A DNA stretch of 64,000 nt from Microbacterium hominis (GCF_013282805.1 NZ_CP054038.1:310001-374000); one strand, 5' to 3'; shown: positions 17,128 through 27,700, counted from the stretch's first letter. Program-made: numbers and translations. Notes: generated by a model not told the origin, from the sequence alone.

Positions 17128-18687
17128 ATGACTGAAACCACTTTCAGCGCGCTCGGCGTGCCCCAGCCCCTCGTCGACGCGCTCGCGGCCGACGGCAAGA
17201 CCACCGCGTTCCCGATCCAGGTCGACACGCTTCCCGACACGCTCGCCGGCCGGGACGTGCTCGGCCGCGGCAAGACAGGCTCGGGCAAGACGCTCGCCTT
17301 CTCGATCCCGATGGCCGCGCGCCTCGGTGCCGCGAAGACCCGGCGCGTCGCCGGCCGCCCGCGCGGACTGGTGCTCGCCCCCACGCGCGAACTCGCCACC
17401 CAGATCGACGCGGCCCTCGCGCCGCTGGCCAAGGCCTACGGCCTGAACACCACGACGATCTTCGGCGGGGTGAGCCAGAACCGTCAGGTGCAGGCGCTCA
17501 ACGCCGGCGTCGACATCGTCGTGGCCTGCCCGGGCCGGCTCGAAGACCTGATGAAGCAGGGCTTCATCCGCCTGGATGCCGTCGAGGTCACCGTCATCGA
17601 CGAGGCCGACCACATGGCCGACCTCGGGTTCCTCCCCGGCGTCACCCGCATCCTCAACGCGACCCCGCAGGGCGGCCAGCGCCTGCTGTTCAGCGCGACC
17701 CTCGACAACGGGGTCGACAAGCTCGTGAAGCGGTTCCTGCAGAACGAGGTGCTCCACTCGGTCGACGAGGCGCACTCGCCCGTCGCCGCCATGACCCACC
17801 ACGTGTTCACCCTCGTCGACGCCGATCTCAAGAAGGACGTCGTCACGGCGCTCGCCTCGGGCATGGGCCGCCGCATCCTCTTCATGCGCACCAAGCACCA
17901 CGCCAAGAAGCTCGCCAAGCAGCTGACCGCGCAGGGCATCCCCTCCGTCGACCTGCACGGCAACCTGTCGCAGCCGGCCCGCGACCGCAACCTCGCCGCG
18001 TTCTCCTCGGGCGCCGCGAAGGTGCTCGTCGCCACCGATGTCGCCGCCCGCGGCGTGCACGTGGACGACGTCGAGCTGGTCGTGCACGTCGACCCGCCCA
18101 CCGAGCACAAGGCGTACCTGCACCGCTCGGGCCGCACCGCCCGCGCCGGCGCCGAGGGCGCCGTGGTGACCCTCGTGCTGCCCGGCCAGGAGCGCGACGT
18201 GCAGCAGCTGCTGCGCAAGGCCGCGATCACCGCGAAGCCCGTGGGCGTCACCGCCACTTCTGCCGAGGTGACCGCGCTCGTCGGCGAGGTCGCGCCGTAC
18301 GTGAAGCCCGAGCCGGTCGCGGCTCCCGCCCAGGGCGGCGGGCGCAGCCAGGGCGCCAACGCGCAGCGCAAGCGCGCCGCGCGCGAGCAGGGCGCCGGTC
18401 AGCAGGGCCAGGGCCAGGGCCGCGGTCGCGGTCGCGGCGGGCGCCCTGCCGGCGAGCGTGCGAACGGCGGCCGTCCGGTCGCCGAGCGATCCGCGCGAGA
18501 CGACGCACCCGCCGCCGCGCGTGGCCGTGCCGACCACAGCGCCGGTCACACCCGCTCCGCGCAGCCGGCTCAGGCGCAGGGCAACCCGCGCACCACGGGA
18601 CGCCGCGCGTCGACCGGCGGCACCGGAAAGCTCACGGTGGGCTCGGTCGTGCGTCAGAACGGCACGAACCGCCGCTCCGGCCGCTGA
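17128..18687 (+). CDS. DEAD-box ATP-dependent RNA helicase
   Basis: A 519-residue superfamily 2 helicase. It shows the Q motif (FPIQ, residues 28-31), Walker A GKTGSGKT (48-55), PTRELATQ near 90, CPGRLEDL near 135, DEAD at 158-161, SAT near 189, and helicase-C motifs ATDVAARGVHV and HRSGRTARAG. From about residue 400 the tail is Arg/Gly/Gln-rich ([12 protein letters not shown]), typical of RNA-binding extensions of RhlE/CsdA-like proteins. It unwinds structured RNA in ribosome assembly or decay. Codon use matches its neighbours. Confidence 0.95.
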   Translation: MTETTFSALGVPQPLVDALAADGKTTAFPIQVDTLPDTLAGRDVLGRGKTGSGKTLAFSIPMAARLGAAKTRRVAGRPRGLVLAPTRELATQIDAALAPLAKAYGLNTTTIFGGVSQNRQVQALNAGVDIVVACPGRLEDLMKQGFIRLDAVEVTVIDEADHMADLGFLPGVTRILNATPQGGQRLLFSATLDNGVDKLVKRFLQNEVLHSVDEAHSPVAAMTHHVFTLVDADLKKDVVTALASGMGRRILFMRTKHHAKKLAKQLTAQGIPSVDLHGNLSQPARDRNLAAFSSGAAKVLVATDVAARGVHVDDVELVVHVDPPTEHKAYLHRSGRTARAGAEGAVVTLVLPGQERDVQQLLRKAAITAKPVGVTATSAEVTALVGEVAPYVKPEPVAAPAQGGGRSQGANAQRKRAAREQGAGQQGQGQGRGRGRGGRPAGERANGGRPVAERSARDDAPAAARGRADHSAGHTRSAQPAQAQGNPRTTGRRASTGGTGKLTVGSVVRQNGTNRRSGR

Positions 18688-18730
18688 CCGCGCACCCCAT
18701 CGGGATGCGCTGACCGCGCGTGCGGCGAGG

Positions 18731-18747
18731 CGGGCCGGCGAGGCCCG
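18731..18747. terminator. Possible bidirectional terminator hairpin
   Basis: CGGGCC / GGCCCG arms with the loop GGCGA lie between the convergent helicase and aldehyde dehydrogenase genes. The stem is short (6 bp) and no long T run follows. Confidence 0.35.
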
Positions 18748-18749
18748 TC

Positions 18750-20720
18750 TCAGCCGCGCAGCGCGGCGATCAGCGTGCGGGCGAAGTGCGCCCAGTCGCG
18801 GTCGGCGCGGAAGCGCGCGTAGCCTTCGCTCACCTGCGCACCGGTGCGGGCGGTGACGAACCACGGCGGCTTCGGCAGCAGCGAGAACGACCGTCCCTTC
18901 GACGCCACGAGGGCGCGCGGCTCGAGCGAGCGCGGGAAGGGGCGGAACGGCCCCCGCATGACGGCGCGCTCGACGCGGTCCAGCAGCATCGCGTTGTGCA
19001 CGACGCCGATGCCGCTCTCCACCTCGCGCAGCGTGGCCCCCGGATACCCGCCCCACGGCAGCGCCGGGGTCATGAACCCGACCGCCGTCCACGAGTTGAT
19101 CGAGATCGTGCCGTAGCGCAGCATCGCGATCGCCCGCTCGAACCCGTCGCCGAGGGCTGCCTGGGTCAGGGGATCGATCAGCACGTTCGCGCCGAGCGTG
19201 CCGATGAGCTCCTCGTTCGCGTGGCGCACGGCCGCGTCCACGAACTCCTGCCCGAGGCCCGGCAGCGACACCACGCCGAGCACCGGTGCGAAGTACTCCG
19301 TCTTCTCTACGGGTGCGGCATCCGCCCCGGCATCCACGATGATCAGGGCGCGCGAGCCGTCGGCGCACCACGTGGCGTCGGGATAGTCCGAGGCCGCGTC
19401 CTCGAGCTTGGCCGCCGCGCGCGGGTACCACGCCGACCGGCGCGGAGCCGCGTCGTACGCGGTGCGCAGCGCCTCCAGGAACGCGTCGCGCTGGTCCCAG
19501 TCGGAGCTCAGGAGCACGACCTGACCGGCGATGCAGTTGTGGCCCGAGTTCTGCAGCCGCATCGTCACGATGTGTTCGGCCTGGAACGCGAGGTCGGCCT
19601 CGCTCCATGCCCCCGGCACCACGATGATCGGCGAGACGCCGCCGAGCTCGGCGGTGATCGGCTTGTCCAGCAGCGGGCGGTTCTCGCGCCGGCGCCGGTC
19701 GGTCTCGTCGGCGTCGGGTCCCGAGGGCGGGCCCCAGACGATCCGGTCGAACGTGTCGGCGGCGCCCGTGATGTGCACGTGGGCGATCGCGGGATGCTGG
19801 GTGAGGTACGCCCCGACGGCGCCGTCGCCGCGCACGATGCGCAGGTACCCCGGTTCGATCAGGGGCGCGAGCGCCCGCTCGAACACCGGGACGAGAGCGT
19901 CCTGCGTCGGATTGACCTTGAGCAGCGCGACGCGGTTGTGCGCGAGCAGCTCGTACAGCACGTCGAGCACGGGGATCGCGGTGACGTTCCCGGCTCCGAG
20001 CACGAGACCGATCCCTCCCGACGCGGTCGGATCGAGCTGGCCGAGACCGGCTTCGCGCCGGGCCTGGTCCGCGGTCACCCCCGGCTCGAACCACACCTCG
20101 CCCGTGCAGCCCGGCACGAGCAGGTGGTCGATGGCCTGGCGGGGGAACACCCGTGCGCGCGTGCGGCCCTGCGCGGCATCCAGCTTCACGCGGTGGAGGG
20201 GGCTGTCGCCGGCGGCCATGCGGCGCAGGGTGTCGTGGTACGCCTCGAAGGCCGTGAGCACGCCGTACGGCCCGCTGAGCCACTCCTCGCCGCGCAGGGG
20301 TCCGGCCGGGTCGAGGTCCTTCGACAGCGCGGCGGTGTAGGCCCACGTATCGATGACGGTCGACGTGGTGGCATGCAGACGCTCCATCAGGCGGGCGCGC
20401 TGGTCGAGGGTGAGGTGCGTCCACGTGCGTGCGCCCGTATCGAGTGCCGCCAGCGCCGCGTCGATCGAGGCCTGCACCTCGACCGGAAGAGTGGATGCCG
20501 GCACCGGCGCCTCCGCGGGCGCCCCCGCTTCATCGACCGGCGCCGCGGCGACGGCGCCCGCGACGGGGGTCGGCGCGGTCGCCGCGGCGGCCTCGCGGCG
20601 TCGCCGCGCGCGCGACACGGGCACGCCGGCGGCCGGTGTCTCGGGCGGCATCGCGGCCGCCGACGGCGTCGACGACGCGGATGAGGGGACGGGGGACGAA
20701 GCCGGGACGGCGGACGACAC
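18750..20720 (-). CDS. Aldehyde dehydrogenase family protein
   Basis: A 656-residue NAD(P)-dependent aldehyde dehydrogenase-like protein, longer than the usual ~480. Residues 1-100 are an Ala/Pro/Ser-rich extension; the conserved domain follows. ITGAADTFDRIVWG is the coenzyme-binding turn, ELGGVSPIIV holds the general-base Glu, and NSGHNCIAGQ holds the catalytic Cys. EYFAPVLGVVSLPG and SINSWTAVGFMTPALPWGG complete the C-terminal half. The substrate is not clear. The GTG at 20720 was chosen because GAGGAG lies about 8 nt upstream; a longer open frame to 20846 would overlap the next gene. Confidence 0.88.
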   Translation of the reverse strand: MSSAVPASSPVPSSASSTPSAAAMPPETPAAGVPVSRARRRREAAAATAPTPVAGAVAAAPVDEAGAPAEAPVPASTLPVEVQASIDAALAALDTGARTWTHLTLDQRARLMERLHATTSTVIDTWAYTAALSKDLDPAGPLRGEEWLSGPYGVLTAFEAYHDTLRRMAAGDSPLHRVKLDAAQGRTRARVFPRQAIDHLLVPGCTGEVWFEPGVTADQARREAGLGQLDPTASGGIGLVLGAGNVTAIPVLDVLYELLAHNRVALLKVNPTQDALVPVFERALAPLIEPGYLRIVRGDGAVGAYLTQHPAIAHVHITGAADTFDRIVWGPPSGPDADETDRRRRENRPLLDKPITAELGGVSPIIVVPGAWSEADLAFQAEHIVTMRLQNSGHNCIAGQVVLLSSDWDQRDAFLEALRTAYDAAPRRSAWYPRAAAKLEDAASDYPDATWCADGSRALIIVDAGADAAPVEKTEYFAPVLGVVSLPGLGQEFVDAAVRHANEELIGTLGANVLIDPLTQAALGDGFERAIAMLRYGTISINSWTAVGFMTPALPWGGYPGATLREVESGIGVVHNAMLLDRVERAVMRGPFRPFPRSLEPRALVASKGRSFSLLPKPPWFVTARTGAQVSEGYARFRADRDWAHFARTLIAALRG

Positions 20721-20778
20721 GGAGAACTCTCCTCGGGGCGGGGGTGGTGACAGTCTAGGCGCGGTCGCGGACGCCGGC

Positions 20779-22218
20779 TCAGGCGCGGACCGGGGCGGTC
20801 GCGGCGATGTCGGCGCGGCGGAGCGGGTAGCGCGCCAGCGTGACAAGGCTCAGCGCGATGAGCGCGGCCGGGGCGATGCTGAAGCTCACGATGATGCCGG
20901 CGATCGCCGCTTCGGGCTGGGCGACAGACTCGGCCGCGGTCGAGGAGACGTAGCCGGTCGCGGCGAGGATGAGCGAGAGCACCGTGGCGCCGAGCGCGAA
21001 GCCGACCGTCTCGCCGGCGGTCCACACCCCGCTGAAGGCGCCCGCGCGGCCGGGGCCGTGCGTGCGCTCGTCGTGCGAGATCACGTCGGGCAGCATCGCC
21101 ATCGGCAGCGACTGCATGCCCGCGTAGGCGATGCCCGCGATGCCCACCGGCGCATAGACCCAGGCTCCCGGCATCCACAGCGTGCCGATGATCGAGAGCG
21201 CGGCGACGGCGAACACGACCGAGGCGATCGCGAACGCGCGCTCCTTGCCGATGCGGCGCGCCAGCGCGCCCCACGCGGGGGCGGCCAGCAGAGCGGGGGC
21301 GATGAGGGCCGCGAAGAGGAGCTCCACGGCGGCCTCGGAGTGCAGCACCCAGCGCGCGAGGTACTGGGCTCCGGCCAGCATGAGCCCTGTGGCCAGGGCC
21401 TGCAGCACGAACGTCGTCAGCAGCAGGCGGAAGGGGCGGCTGCGCCGGAGGGCGTGGATGCCGGTGGCGTAGTGCGCTCGGATGCCGGCGCGCGCCGCGG
21501 TCGCGAGTGCCCCGGTGCGCACGGGCACGACGGCGTCGCCCCGTGCGGTCACCGGGCGGCGGGCGACGGTCGTGGCCACCAGCATGCCGACGCCGATGAC
21601 GACGCCGGCGACCACGCCCATCACGAGGTAGCCGGTGACCGGGTCGCCCGTCAGCCGGCGCAGGGCCGGGCCGCCCGCGCCGAACAGCAGGATCGCGACG
21701 GTCAGCACGACCACTCGCCAGGTGAGCAGGCGCGTGCGCTCGTCGTAGTCGGGCGTGAGCTCGGCGGGCAGGGCGATGTAGGGCACCTGGAAGAGGCTGA
21801 ACGCCGTGGCGGTCAGGGTGAAGGCGATGAAGACCCAGACGGCGCCGACCAGCGGGCCGACGGAGGGCGGCACCGCGAAGGTGAGGGCGAACAGCACCGG
21901 GATGCTCAGCGCTCCCACGCGCATGAGGCGGCGCCGGGAGCCGTGGCGTGCCAGGTCGCGGTCGGTGAGGGCGCCCACGATCGGGTCGATGACGACGTCC
22001 CAGATCTTCGCGACCGTGATCACGAGGCCCGCAACGAGCGCGGCCACGCCGAGCGAATCGGTGAGGTAGTACGTGAGCACGAGGCCCGGCAGCGTCGCGA
22101 ACCCGCCCGTGCCGAGGGAGCCGATCGCGTAGCGCGCGATCGTGGACGGGCTGAGGTTCTTCGTGCGCGAGGGCAGGGGGGATGCCGCGGCGCCGGCGTC
22201 GGGAGCGTCGGTGCTCAT
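20779..22218 (-). CDS. GPH-type MFS sugar/cation symporter
   Basis: A 479-residue integral membrane protein with about 12 helices. The first helix begins ARYAIGSLGTGGFATLPGLV and is followed by KIWDVVIDPIVGALTDRD, the D.-D-P..G..SDR-like signature of the glycoside-pentoside-hexuronide:cation symporter family (here TDRDLARHGSRRR). The middle loop is long and the C-terminal half contains a second transporter repeat (MLPDVISHDERTHGPGRAGAFSGVW). It probably imports a sugar or related solute with a cation; the substrate cannot be read from sequence. The ATG follows a TATGCT box by 6 nt, suggesting a leaderless message. Confidence 0.85.
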   Translation of the reverse strand: MSTDAPDAGAAASPLPSRTKNLSPSTIARYAIGSLGTGGFATLPGLVLTYYLTDSLGVAALVAGLVITVAKIWDVVIDPIVGALTDRDLARHGSRRRLMRVGALSIPVLFALTFAVPPSVGPLVGAVWVFIAFTLTATAFSLFQVPYIALPAELTPDYDERTRLLTWRVVVLTVAILLFGAGGPALRRLTGDPVTGYLVMGVVAGVVIGVGMLVATTVARRPVTARGDAVVPVRTGALATAARAGIRAHYATGIHALRRSRPFRLLLTTFVLQALATGLMLAGAQYLARWVLHSEAAVELLFAALIAPALLAAPAWGALARRIGKERAFAIASVVFAVAALSIIGTLWMPGAWVYAPVGIAGIAYAGMQSLPMAMLPDVISHDERTHGPGRAGAFSGVWTAGETVGFALGATVLSLILAATGYVSSTAAESVAQPEAAIAGIIVSFSIAPAALIALSLVTLARYPLRRADIAATAPVRA

Positions 22219-22224
22219 CGGGAA

Positions 22225-22230
22225 AGCATA
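22225..22230 (-). promoter_or_regulatory. TANNNT -10 box before the GPH transporter
   Basis: TATGCT on the minus strand, six bases (TTCCCG) before the ATG at 22218. No ribosome site is present, consistent with a leaderless transcript. Confidence 0.5.
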
Positions 22231-22283
22231 CGTCGCCCCGCGGCATCCCTTCGCCTCCCCGTTCGAGGCGCGGGGTGCCCGCC

Positions 22284-22345
22284 CTTCGCTGCTCCGCTGT
22301 CACGATCGGCAGCGCCGCACGCCGATGGCGACAGCGGAGCGGCGG
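22284..22345. repeat. REP-like palindromic element, diverged copy
   Basis: Starts TTCGCTGCTCCGCTGTC like the three copies at the right end of the window and ends GACAGCGG. The inner arms differ from the other copies but still pair (CCGCTGTCACGATCGGC against GCCGATGGCGACAGCGG, 15 of 17 positions), so the hairpin and not the exact sequence is kept. It lies between the transporter start and the kynU stop. Confidence 0.7.
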
Positions 22346-22354
22346 GCGCGGGTA

Positions 22355-23617
22355 TCAGCTCGCGGCGCGCACCGCGGCGGCGACAGCGCGAAGGCCGGCG
22401 AGGGTCTCGGCGAAGCTCGTCGACAGGGGCGAGAGCCCGATGCGCAGGCCCTCGGGGTCGCGGTAGTCGGGGATGACGTCCTGCTCCCAGAGCGCGGCGG
22501 TGACCGCGCGCATGGCGGGGTGGGAGAGCGTCACGTGCCCGCCGCGCTCGGCCGCATCGCGCGGCGAGGCGACGGCGACCCCCAGCGGAGCCAGCAGCGT
22601 GTCGGAGACCGTCACGGTGAAGTCGGTCAGTGCGACCGACTTCGCGCGGATCGCCTCGATGCCGACCCGCTCGATCATCGCGAGGGTGTCCTGCATCGCG
22701 AGCATCCCGACGATGGGCGGGGTGCCCGAGAGGAATCGGCGCATCCCCTCGGCGGGGCGGTACTCGGGTCCCATCGCGAACACGTCGGCGGCGCCCATCC
22801 ATCCCTGGATCGGCTGCGCGAGTGCGGCCTGATGGCGCTGCGCGACGTAGGCGAACGCGGGGGCGCCCGGCCCGCCGTTGAGGTACTTGTACGTGCACCC
22901 GACGGCGAGGTCGAATCCCCAGGCGTCGGCCTCGACCGGGACCGACCCGGCGGAGTGGCACAGGTCCCACAGGATGAGCGCTCCCGCATCGTGCGCGATC
23001 CCGGTGAGCGCGGGTGCGTCGGCGAGGTGCCCCGAGCGATAGGCGACATGGCTGAGCAGCACCACGGCGGTCTGCGGGCCGACCGCCGCGCGCAGCTGGT
23101 CCGCCGTCACGCCCGCCGCGCGGTCGGCCTCGATCCAGCGCACGCGGCCGCCGCGCTCGCGCGCGATGCCGTCGACGAGGTAGCGGTCGGTGGGGAAGTT
23201 GTCGGTGTCGACGACGATCTCCACGCGGGCCGGGTCGGCCGCCTGCTGGGCGTCGAAGGCGGCGCGCAGCAGCTTGTAGAGCAGCACCGTCGTCGAATCT
23301 CCGATCACGGTCTGGCCCGCACCGGCGCCGATCGCCACGCGGCCGATCTCGTCGCCGATCGCGAAGGGCAGCTGCATCCACGACTCGTCCCACCCGCGGA
23401 TGAGCCGCCCGCCCCACTCCTCGGTGACGAACCTCGCGAGCCGGTCGACGGTGGCGCGCGGCGGGCGGCCGAGCGAATTCCCGTCGAAGTACACGAGCGA
23501 GGTCTCCGCACCGACGAACTCGTCCCGCAGCGCCGCGATCGGGTCGGCGGCGTCCAGCTCCGAGGCGGTGCGCTCGAGCCCCGCGATCGTCGTGGCGTCG
23601 AGGTCAGTGGTCGTCAT
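22355..23617 (-). CDS. kynU: Kynureninase
   Basis: A 420-residue PLP-dependent kynureninase that splits kynurenine into anthranilate and alanine. Diagnostic stretches are VYFDGNSLGRPP (residues 43-54), DTDNFPTDRY (137-146), WDLCHSAGSVPV (217-228) and GCTYKYLNGGPGAP (240-253), where Lys244 binds PLP. The ATG at 23617 has GAGGAG about 6 nt upstream and overlaps the end of the amidohydrolase gene by 14 nt, so the two are co-transcribed. The longer upstream open frame is a shadow of the amidohydrolase gene. kynA, the first enzyme of the route, lies 4 kb away behind a subtilase gene. Confidence 0.96.
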   Translation of the reverse strand: MTTTDLDATTIAGLERTASELDAADPIAALRDEFVGAETSLVYFDGNSLGRPPRATVDRLARFVTEEWGGRLIRGWDESWMQLPFAIGDEIGRVAIGAGAGQTVIGDSTTVLLYKLLRAAFDAQQAADPARVEIVVDTDNFPTDRYLVDGIARERGGRVRWIEADRAAGVTADQLRAAVGPQTAVVLLSHVAYRSGHLADAPALTGIAHDAGALILWDLCHSAGSVPVEADAWGFDLAVGCTYKYLNGGPGAPAFAYVAQRHQAALAQPIQGWMGAADVFAMGPEYRPAEGMRRFLSGTPPIVGMLAMQDTLAMIERVGIEAIRAKSVALTDFTVTVSDTLLAPLGVAVASPRDAAERGGHVTLSHPAMRAVTAALWEQDVIPDYRDPEGLRIGLSPLSTSFAETLAGLRAVAAAVRAAS

Positions 23618-24629
23618 GGAGGAGCTCCTCGGTGGGCACGACGCGCGCGCCGGCGAGCCAGCCGGGCACCGCGTCGAGGTCGGCGGGCACGGGGCCCGGG
23701 ATGAAGGTGGCCACGCCCGCGGCGCCGTGGTCGGCGCCGGCGGGCCAGGGGTCGGTGAGGGCGGCGACCAGTGCGGCGCCGCGCACGCCGCACTCCTCCA
23801 GCGCCGCGATCTCGGCCGCGTTGACGCCGATGGGCAGATCGCCGTTGCCGAGGTCGGTGCCGTACAGCACGCGTCCGCCCGCAGCGGCGTACGCCGCGAG
23901 GTTGGCCCGCGCGTGGCCGCGCGCACCGGGATCGTCGCGATGGATGTCCAGCGTCGAGATCCAACGCTGTCCGGCGCGGGCGGCACGGCGCACGAGCGCG
24001 GCGTCGAGCGTCTCGGTGAAGGGCGTGTGCGCGAGGGCGTCGACACCGGCGTCGAGGGCGAGAAGCGGCATCCCTTCGCCTTCGACGTGCGCGACGACGG
24101 GCAGGCCGCGCTCGCGGGCGAGTTCCACGATCGCGGCGAGCGTGGCGGCGTCGAACACCGGCCCGGCCGCGCGATGGAGCGCCACCTTGATGACCGATGC
24201 GCCGCAGGCCGCCTGCTCGTCGACCGCGGTGGCGGCGCCGCCGGCGACCCCGGGGTGGGTCGAGGCGCTCGAGACCTCCCGCACGATCTCAGCGGGCGCC
24301 CACGAGCGACCCGACGGATAGCCGCCGGGCGCGGTGAGGAAGGCGCCGGCGTATTCCACGTGCGGCATCCCCGAACGGGCCCGCCGCGCGAAGGCGAACG
24401 GATCGCCGCCGAGATCGACCACCCCCGCGATGCCGCCCTCGATCAGCCGCCCTTCGTCGATGAGCGCGAGGTGCACGTGGTGGTCGATGAACGGCGGCAG
24501 GGTCGTGCCCAGTTCCCCCGTCGAGGCGCTGCGGCGGACGTCCGCGGCGGATCCGACGAGTTCGCGGACGGCGACGGGGTCGGGATGCTGCACCCGTCCA
24601 TCATCCTCGATGGCGGCGCCCGGGGCCAT
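23604..24629 (-). CDS. Amidohydrolase-superfamily protein next to kynU
   Basis: About 341 residues with the metal-dependent amidohydrolase pattern: DHHVHLAL (HxH), a Lys in SVIKVALH, VVAHVEGEGM and DALAHTPF (His ligands), and LYGTDLGNGDLP (catalytic Asp). Overlap with kynU suggests a role in tryptophan breakdown; no separate kynurenine formamidase is visible in the window, so it might hydrolyse N-formylkynurenine (inference). Three starts are possible: ATG at 24689, ATG at 24629, or GTG at 24593, which has GAGG 11 nt upstream; 24629 is a compromise. Confidence 0.78.
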   Translation of the reverse strand: MAPGAAIEDDGRVQHPDPVAVRELVGSAADVRRSASTGELGTTLPPFIDHHVHLALIDEGRLIEGGIAGVVDLGGDPFAFARRARSGMPHVEYAGAFLTAPGGYPSGRSWAPAEIVREVSSASTHPGVAGGAATAVDEQAACGASVIKVALHRAAGPVFDAATLAAIVELARERGLPVVAHVEGEGMPLLALDAGVDALAHTPFTETLDAALVRRAARAGQRWISTLDIHRDDPGARGHARANLAAYAAAGGRVLYGTDLGNGDLPIGVNAAEIAALEECGVRGAALVAALTDPWPAGADHGAAGVATFIPGPVPADLDAVPGWLAGARVVPTEELLHDDH

Positions 24630-24750
24630 CGGGGTGGTGCGCCCCGGCTTTCGTCGCGAATCGGCTCTGGACGATGCGCGACGCGGCATGCGAAGGTAAC
24701 TCTCAGGTTCGCCCGTCCACATCGGACGGGCGCGAGGTGGAGGGTCTGCA

Positions 24751-27700
24751 ATGAGACAACGTCGTCGTCGCGCATGGATCTCGGGCATTGCCGCAGCCGC
24801 GGCGGTGCCCGCGCTCGTCTTGGGGATGGGAGGTGCGGCCTGGGCGCTCGATGCCCCGGACCCGGTGCCGATCCCCGACGGGGCGATTGACCCGTCGATC
24901 GAGGCGCCCGTCCCGCTGGGCGTGTCCGCCGGGCTCGACGGCGTGACCGGCACCGTCGAGGTGACCGTGCGGCTCGCGGAGCCGGCGATCGCCGAGAGCG
25001 TCGTCGACGGCGCGCTCGCGGCCGGGACGGTGCCGACCAAGGCCGAGCAGAAGTCCAAGCGCACGAAGGTCGACGCCCAGCAGAAGTCGTTCGCGAAGAG
25101 CGCCAAGGCGCTCGGGGCGACCGAACTCGGCAGCATCCAGCTCGCCGGCAACGTGGTCGCCGTCTCGATCGACGCTGCCGACCTCGACGCGCTCGCCGCC
25201 CTCGACAATGTGATCTCGGTCACGCCGCTCGGGCGCTACGAGACGCACTCGACGAACGCCGACGAAGTCGAGTCGGGCAGCCTCGCGCAGGCGATCGACT
25301 ACGTCGAGGCCGGCGCGCTGCACGACGCGGGCTACGACGGCTCCGGCGTGAAGGTCGCCGTGCTCGACTCGGGCATCGACTACACCCACTTCAACCTCGG
25401 GGGCCCCGGCGACGTCGCCTTCCACACCGCCTGCTTCGCGGTCGCGAATGCCCCGGTGGCCGGCGACTGCGCCGACTACTTCGGCCCCAGTGCCCCCAAG
25501 GTCAAGGGCGGGTACGACTTCGTCGGCGACGACTGGCCCACCTACGGCGCCGTCAAGCCCGACGCGAATCCGCTCGACGCGCCCAGCGCGCCCCGATTCT
25601 CCGGCGACAAGGCCTGGGACGGCGGCCACGGCACGCACGTCGCCGACATCATCGGCGGCCGCAGCGCGGACGAGTCCCACCAGGGCATCGCACCCGGCGC
25701 CGACCTCTACGCCGTGAAGGTGTGCTCGTCGGTGTCGACCTCCTGCAACGGGGTCGCGATCCTGCAGGGCATGGACTGGTCGCTCGACCCCAACGGCGAC
25801 GGCGACATCTCAGACGCGGTCGACATCGTGAACATGTCGCTCGGCTCGGCATACGGCCAGGATCAGGACGACTCGTCGTTCGCCGCGGCGAACCTCGTGC
25901 ACGCCGGCGTCACCGTCGTCGTCTCGGCCGGCAACTCCGCCGACCGCCCGTTCATCGTCGGCTCGCCGTCGTCGGCCCCCGGCGTGATCAGCGTGGCCCA
26001 GACCGCGCTGCCCGATGACCTGCAGTGGGTCATCACGACCGACCGGGGCATCACGATCAACCGGTCGGTGCACCAGTCCTGGTCGCCGCTGCCCACCGGG
26101 GTGATCTCCGCCGACCTCGCGCGGCCGACGGATGCCGGTGGCATCGGCTGCTCGCAGGGCGCGTTCCCTGCGACCATGGCCGGCAAGATCGCTCTCATCG
26201 CGCGCGGCATCTGCAACGTGTCCGACAAGGCGCTCTTCGCCCAGCGCGCGGGTGCCATCGCCGCGATCATCTACAACAACGTGGCCGGAGACGCGCCGAG
26301 CTTCAGCTTCGGCAGCGCCGAGGCGATCAGCATCCCGACTCTGACGATCACGCAGGCGGCCGGCACCCAGCTGGTCAACGCGCTGGCCACGGGTGCCGTC
26401 GTGGCCACGATCGACCCGGCATCGGCGATCTCGCTGGCCAACACCATGGTCGGCACGTCGAGCCGCGGTGTCACCGTCAGCGAGAACCGCGCGAAGCCCG
26501 ACATCGGGGCGCCCGGCGCGTGGCTGTCGGCGGAGACCGCGACCGGCACCGAGGAGACCAACTTCGGCGGCACCTCCGGTGCGGCTCCGGTGGTCTCGGG
26601 TGCTGCGGCGCTGCTGCTCGACAAGTTCGAGAAGGCTCCGCCGGCGGAGATCAAGGCCCGTCTGCTCAACGGCGCCGACAACGCCAACACCACGCCGACC
26701 GCGACCGGGTTCGTCACGACCCCGATCTCGCGCATCGGTGCGGGCGAGGTGCGCGTGGCTCCGGCCGCTGCGGCGGTCAGCTGGCTCGCGGGACCCGAGG
26801 GCGCCGGCAACGTCGGGTTCGGCATCCCCTCGGTGACGGGCCTCTACGAGACGACGCTCGAGGCGACGCTGACCAACACCACGGGCAAGAACCAGAAGTA
26901 CTCGTTCGCGACGACCTTCCGCGACGCGGCCGATCAGGCGAGCGGTGCGGTGTCGGTGACGGTCACGCCCAAGAGCGCCACCGTGCCCAAGGGCAAGACG
27001 CAGAAGGTCACCGTGCACCTGAAGATCGACGGCGCGAAGCTCGCGGACTGGCCGTTCAACAGTGTCGGCTCGAACGGCGACGGCACGACGCTCAACGCTC
27101 CCGAGTTCGACGGCTGGATCACCGCGACCGGCGCAGGCGACAGTGTGAAGCTCGGCTGGACGGTGCTGCCGCGCAAGGCGGCCGAGCTCAGCGCTCCGGC
27201 GTCGGCCACGGCGGTCGACGGGGTCGCGACGGTCGAGATCGCCAACGCTTCGCCGATCGCGGCGGGACCGCTGAGCATCTTCGGACTCACCGGCACGAGC
27301 CCTGAGCTCCCGGCGACCGGTGCGGGGGCCCCCGGCAGCAACGCCGCCGTGATCGACCTCGCCGCCACAGGCGTGCGGAGCGCGGGCGCGAACCTGCAGT
27401 TCGCGATGGCGACCTACGAGAGGCGCACGGTGCTCACCTACCCGGCCGAGTTCGACGTCTACATCGACACGAACAACGACGGGCAGGACGACTTCGTGCT
27501 CTACAACGCCGAGAATGGCGGCTTCGGGGCGACCGGTCAGTCGATCGTGAACGTGTTCGACCTGAATACGGGCGTGCAGTCGGCGTTCTTCTTCAACATC
27601 GGAGGGTTCGACTCGTCGACCCAGGTGTTCACCGTACCGGCGGCGGCTCTCGGGCTGACGGCCGGTCAGACGTTCGGCTTCAGCGTCTACGCGTTCGACA

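Noticed and set aside
16597..20424. Very long minus-strand open frame, 1275 residues
   Set aside because: It runs antisense to the helicase and part of the pip and aldehyde dehydrogenase region; its translation is Arg/Gly/Ala-rich low-complexity sequence without domains, as expected in high-GC DNA.
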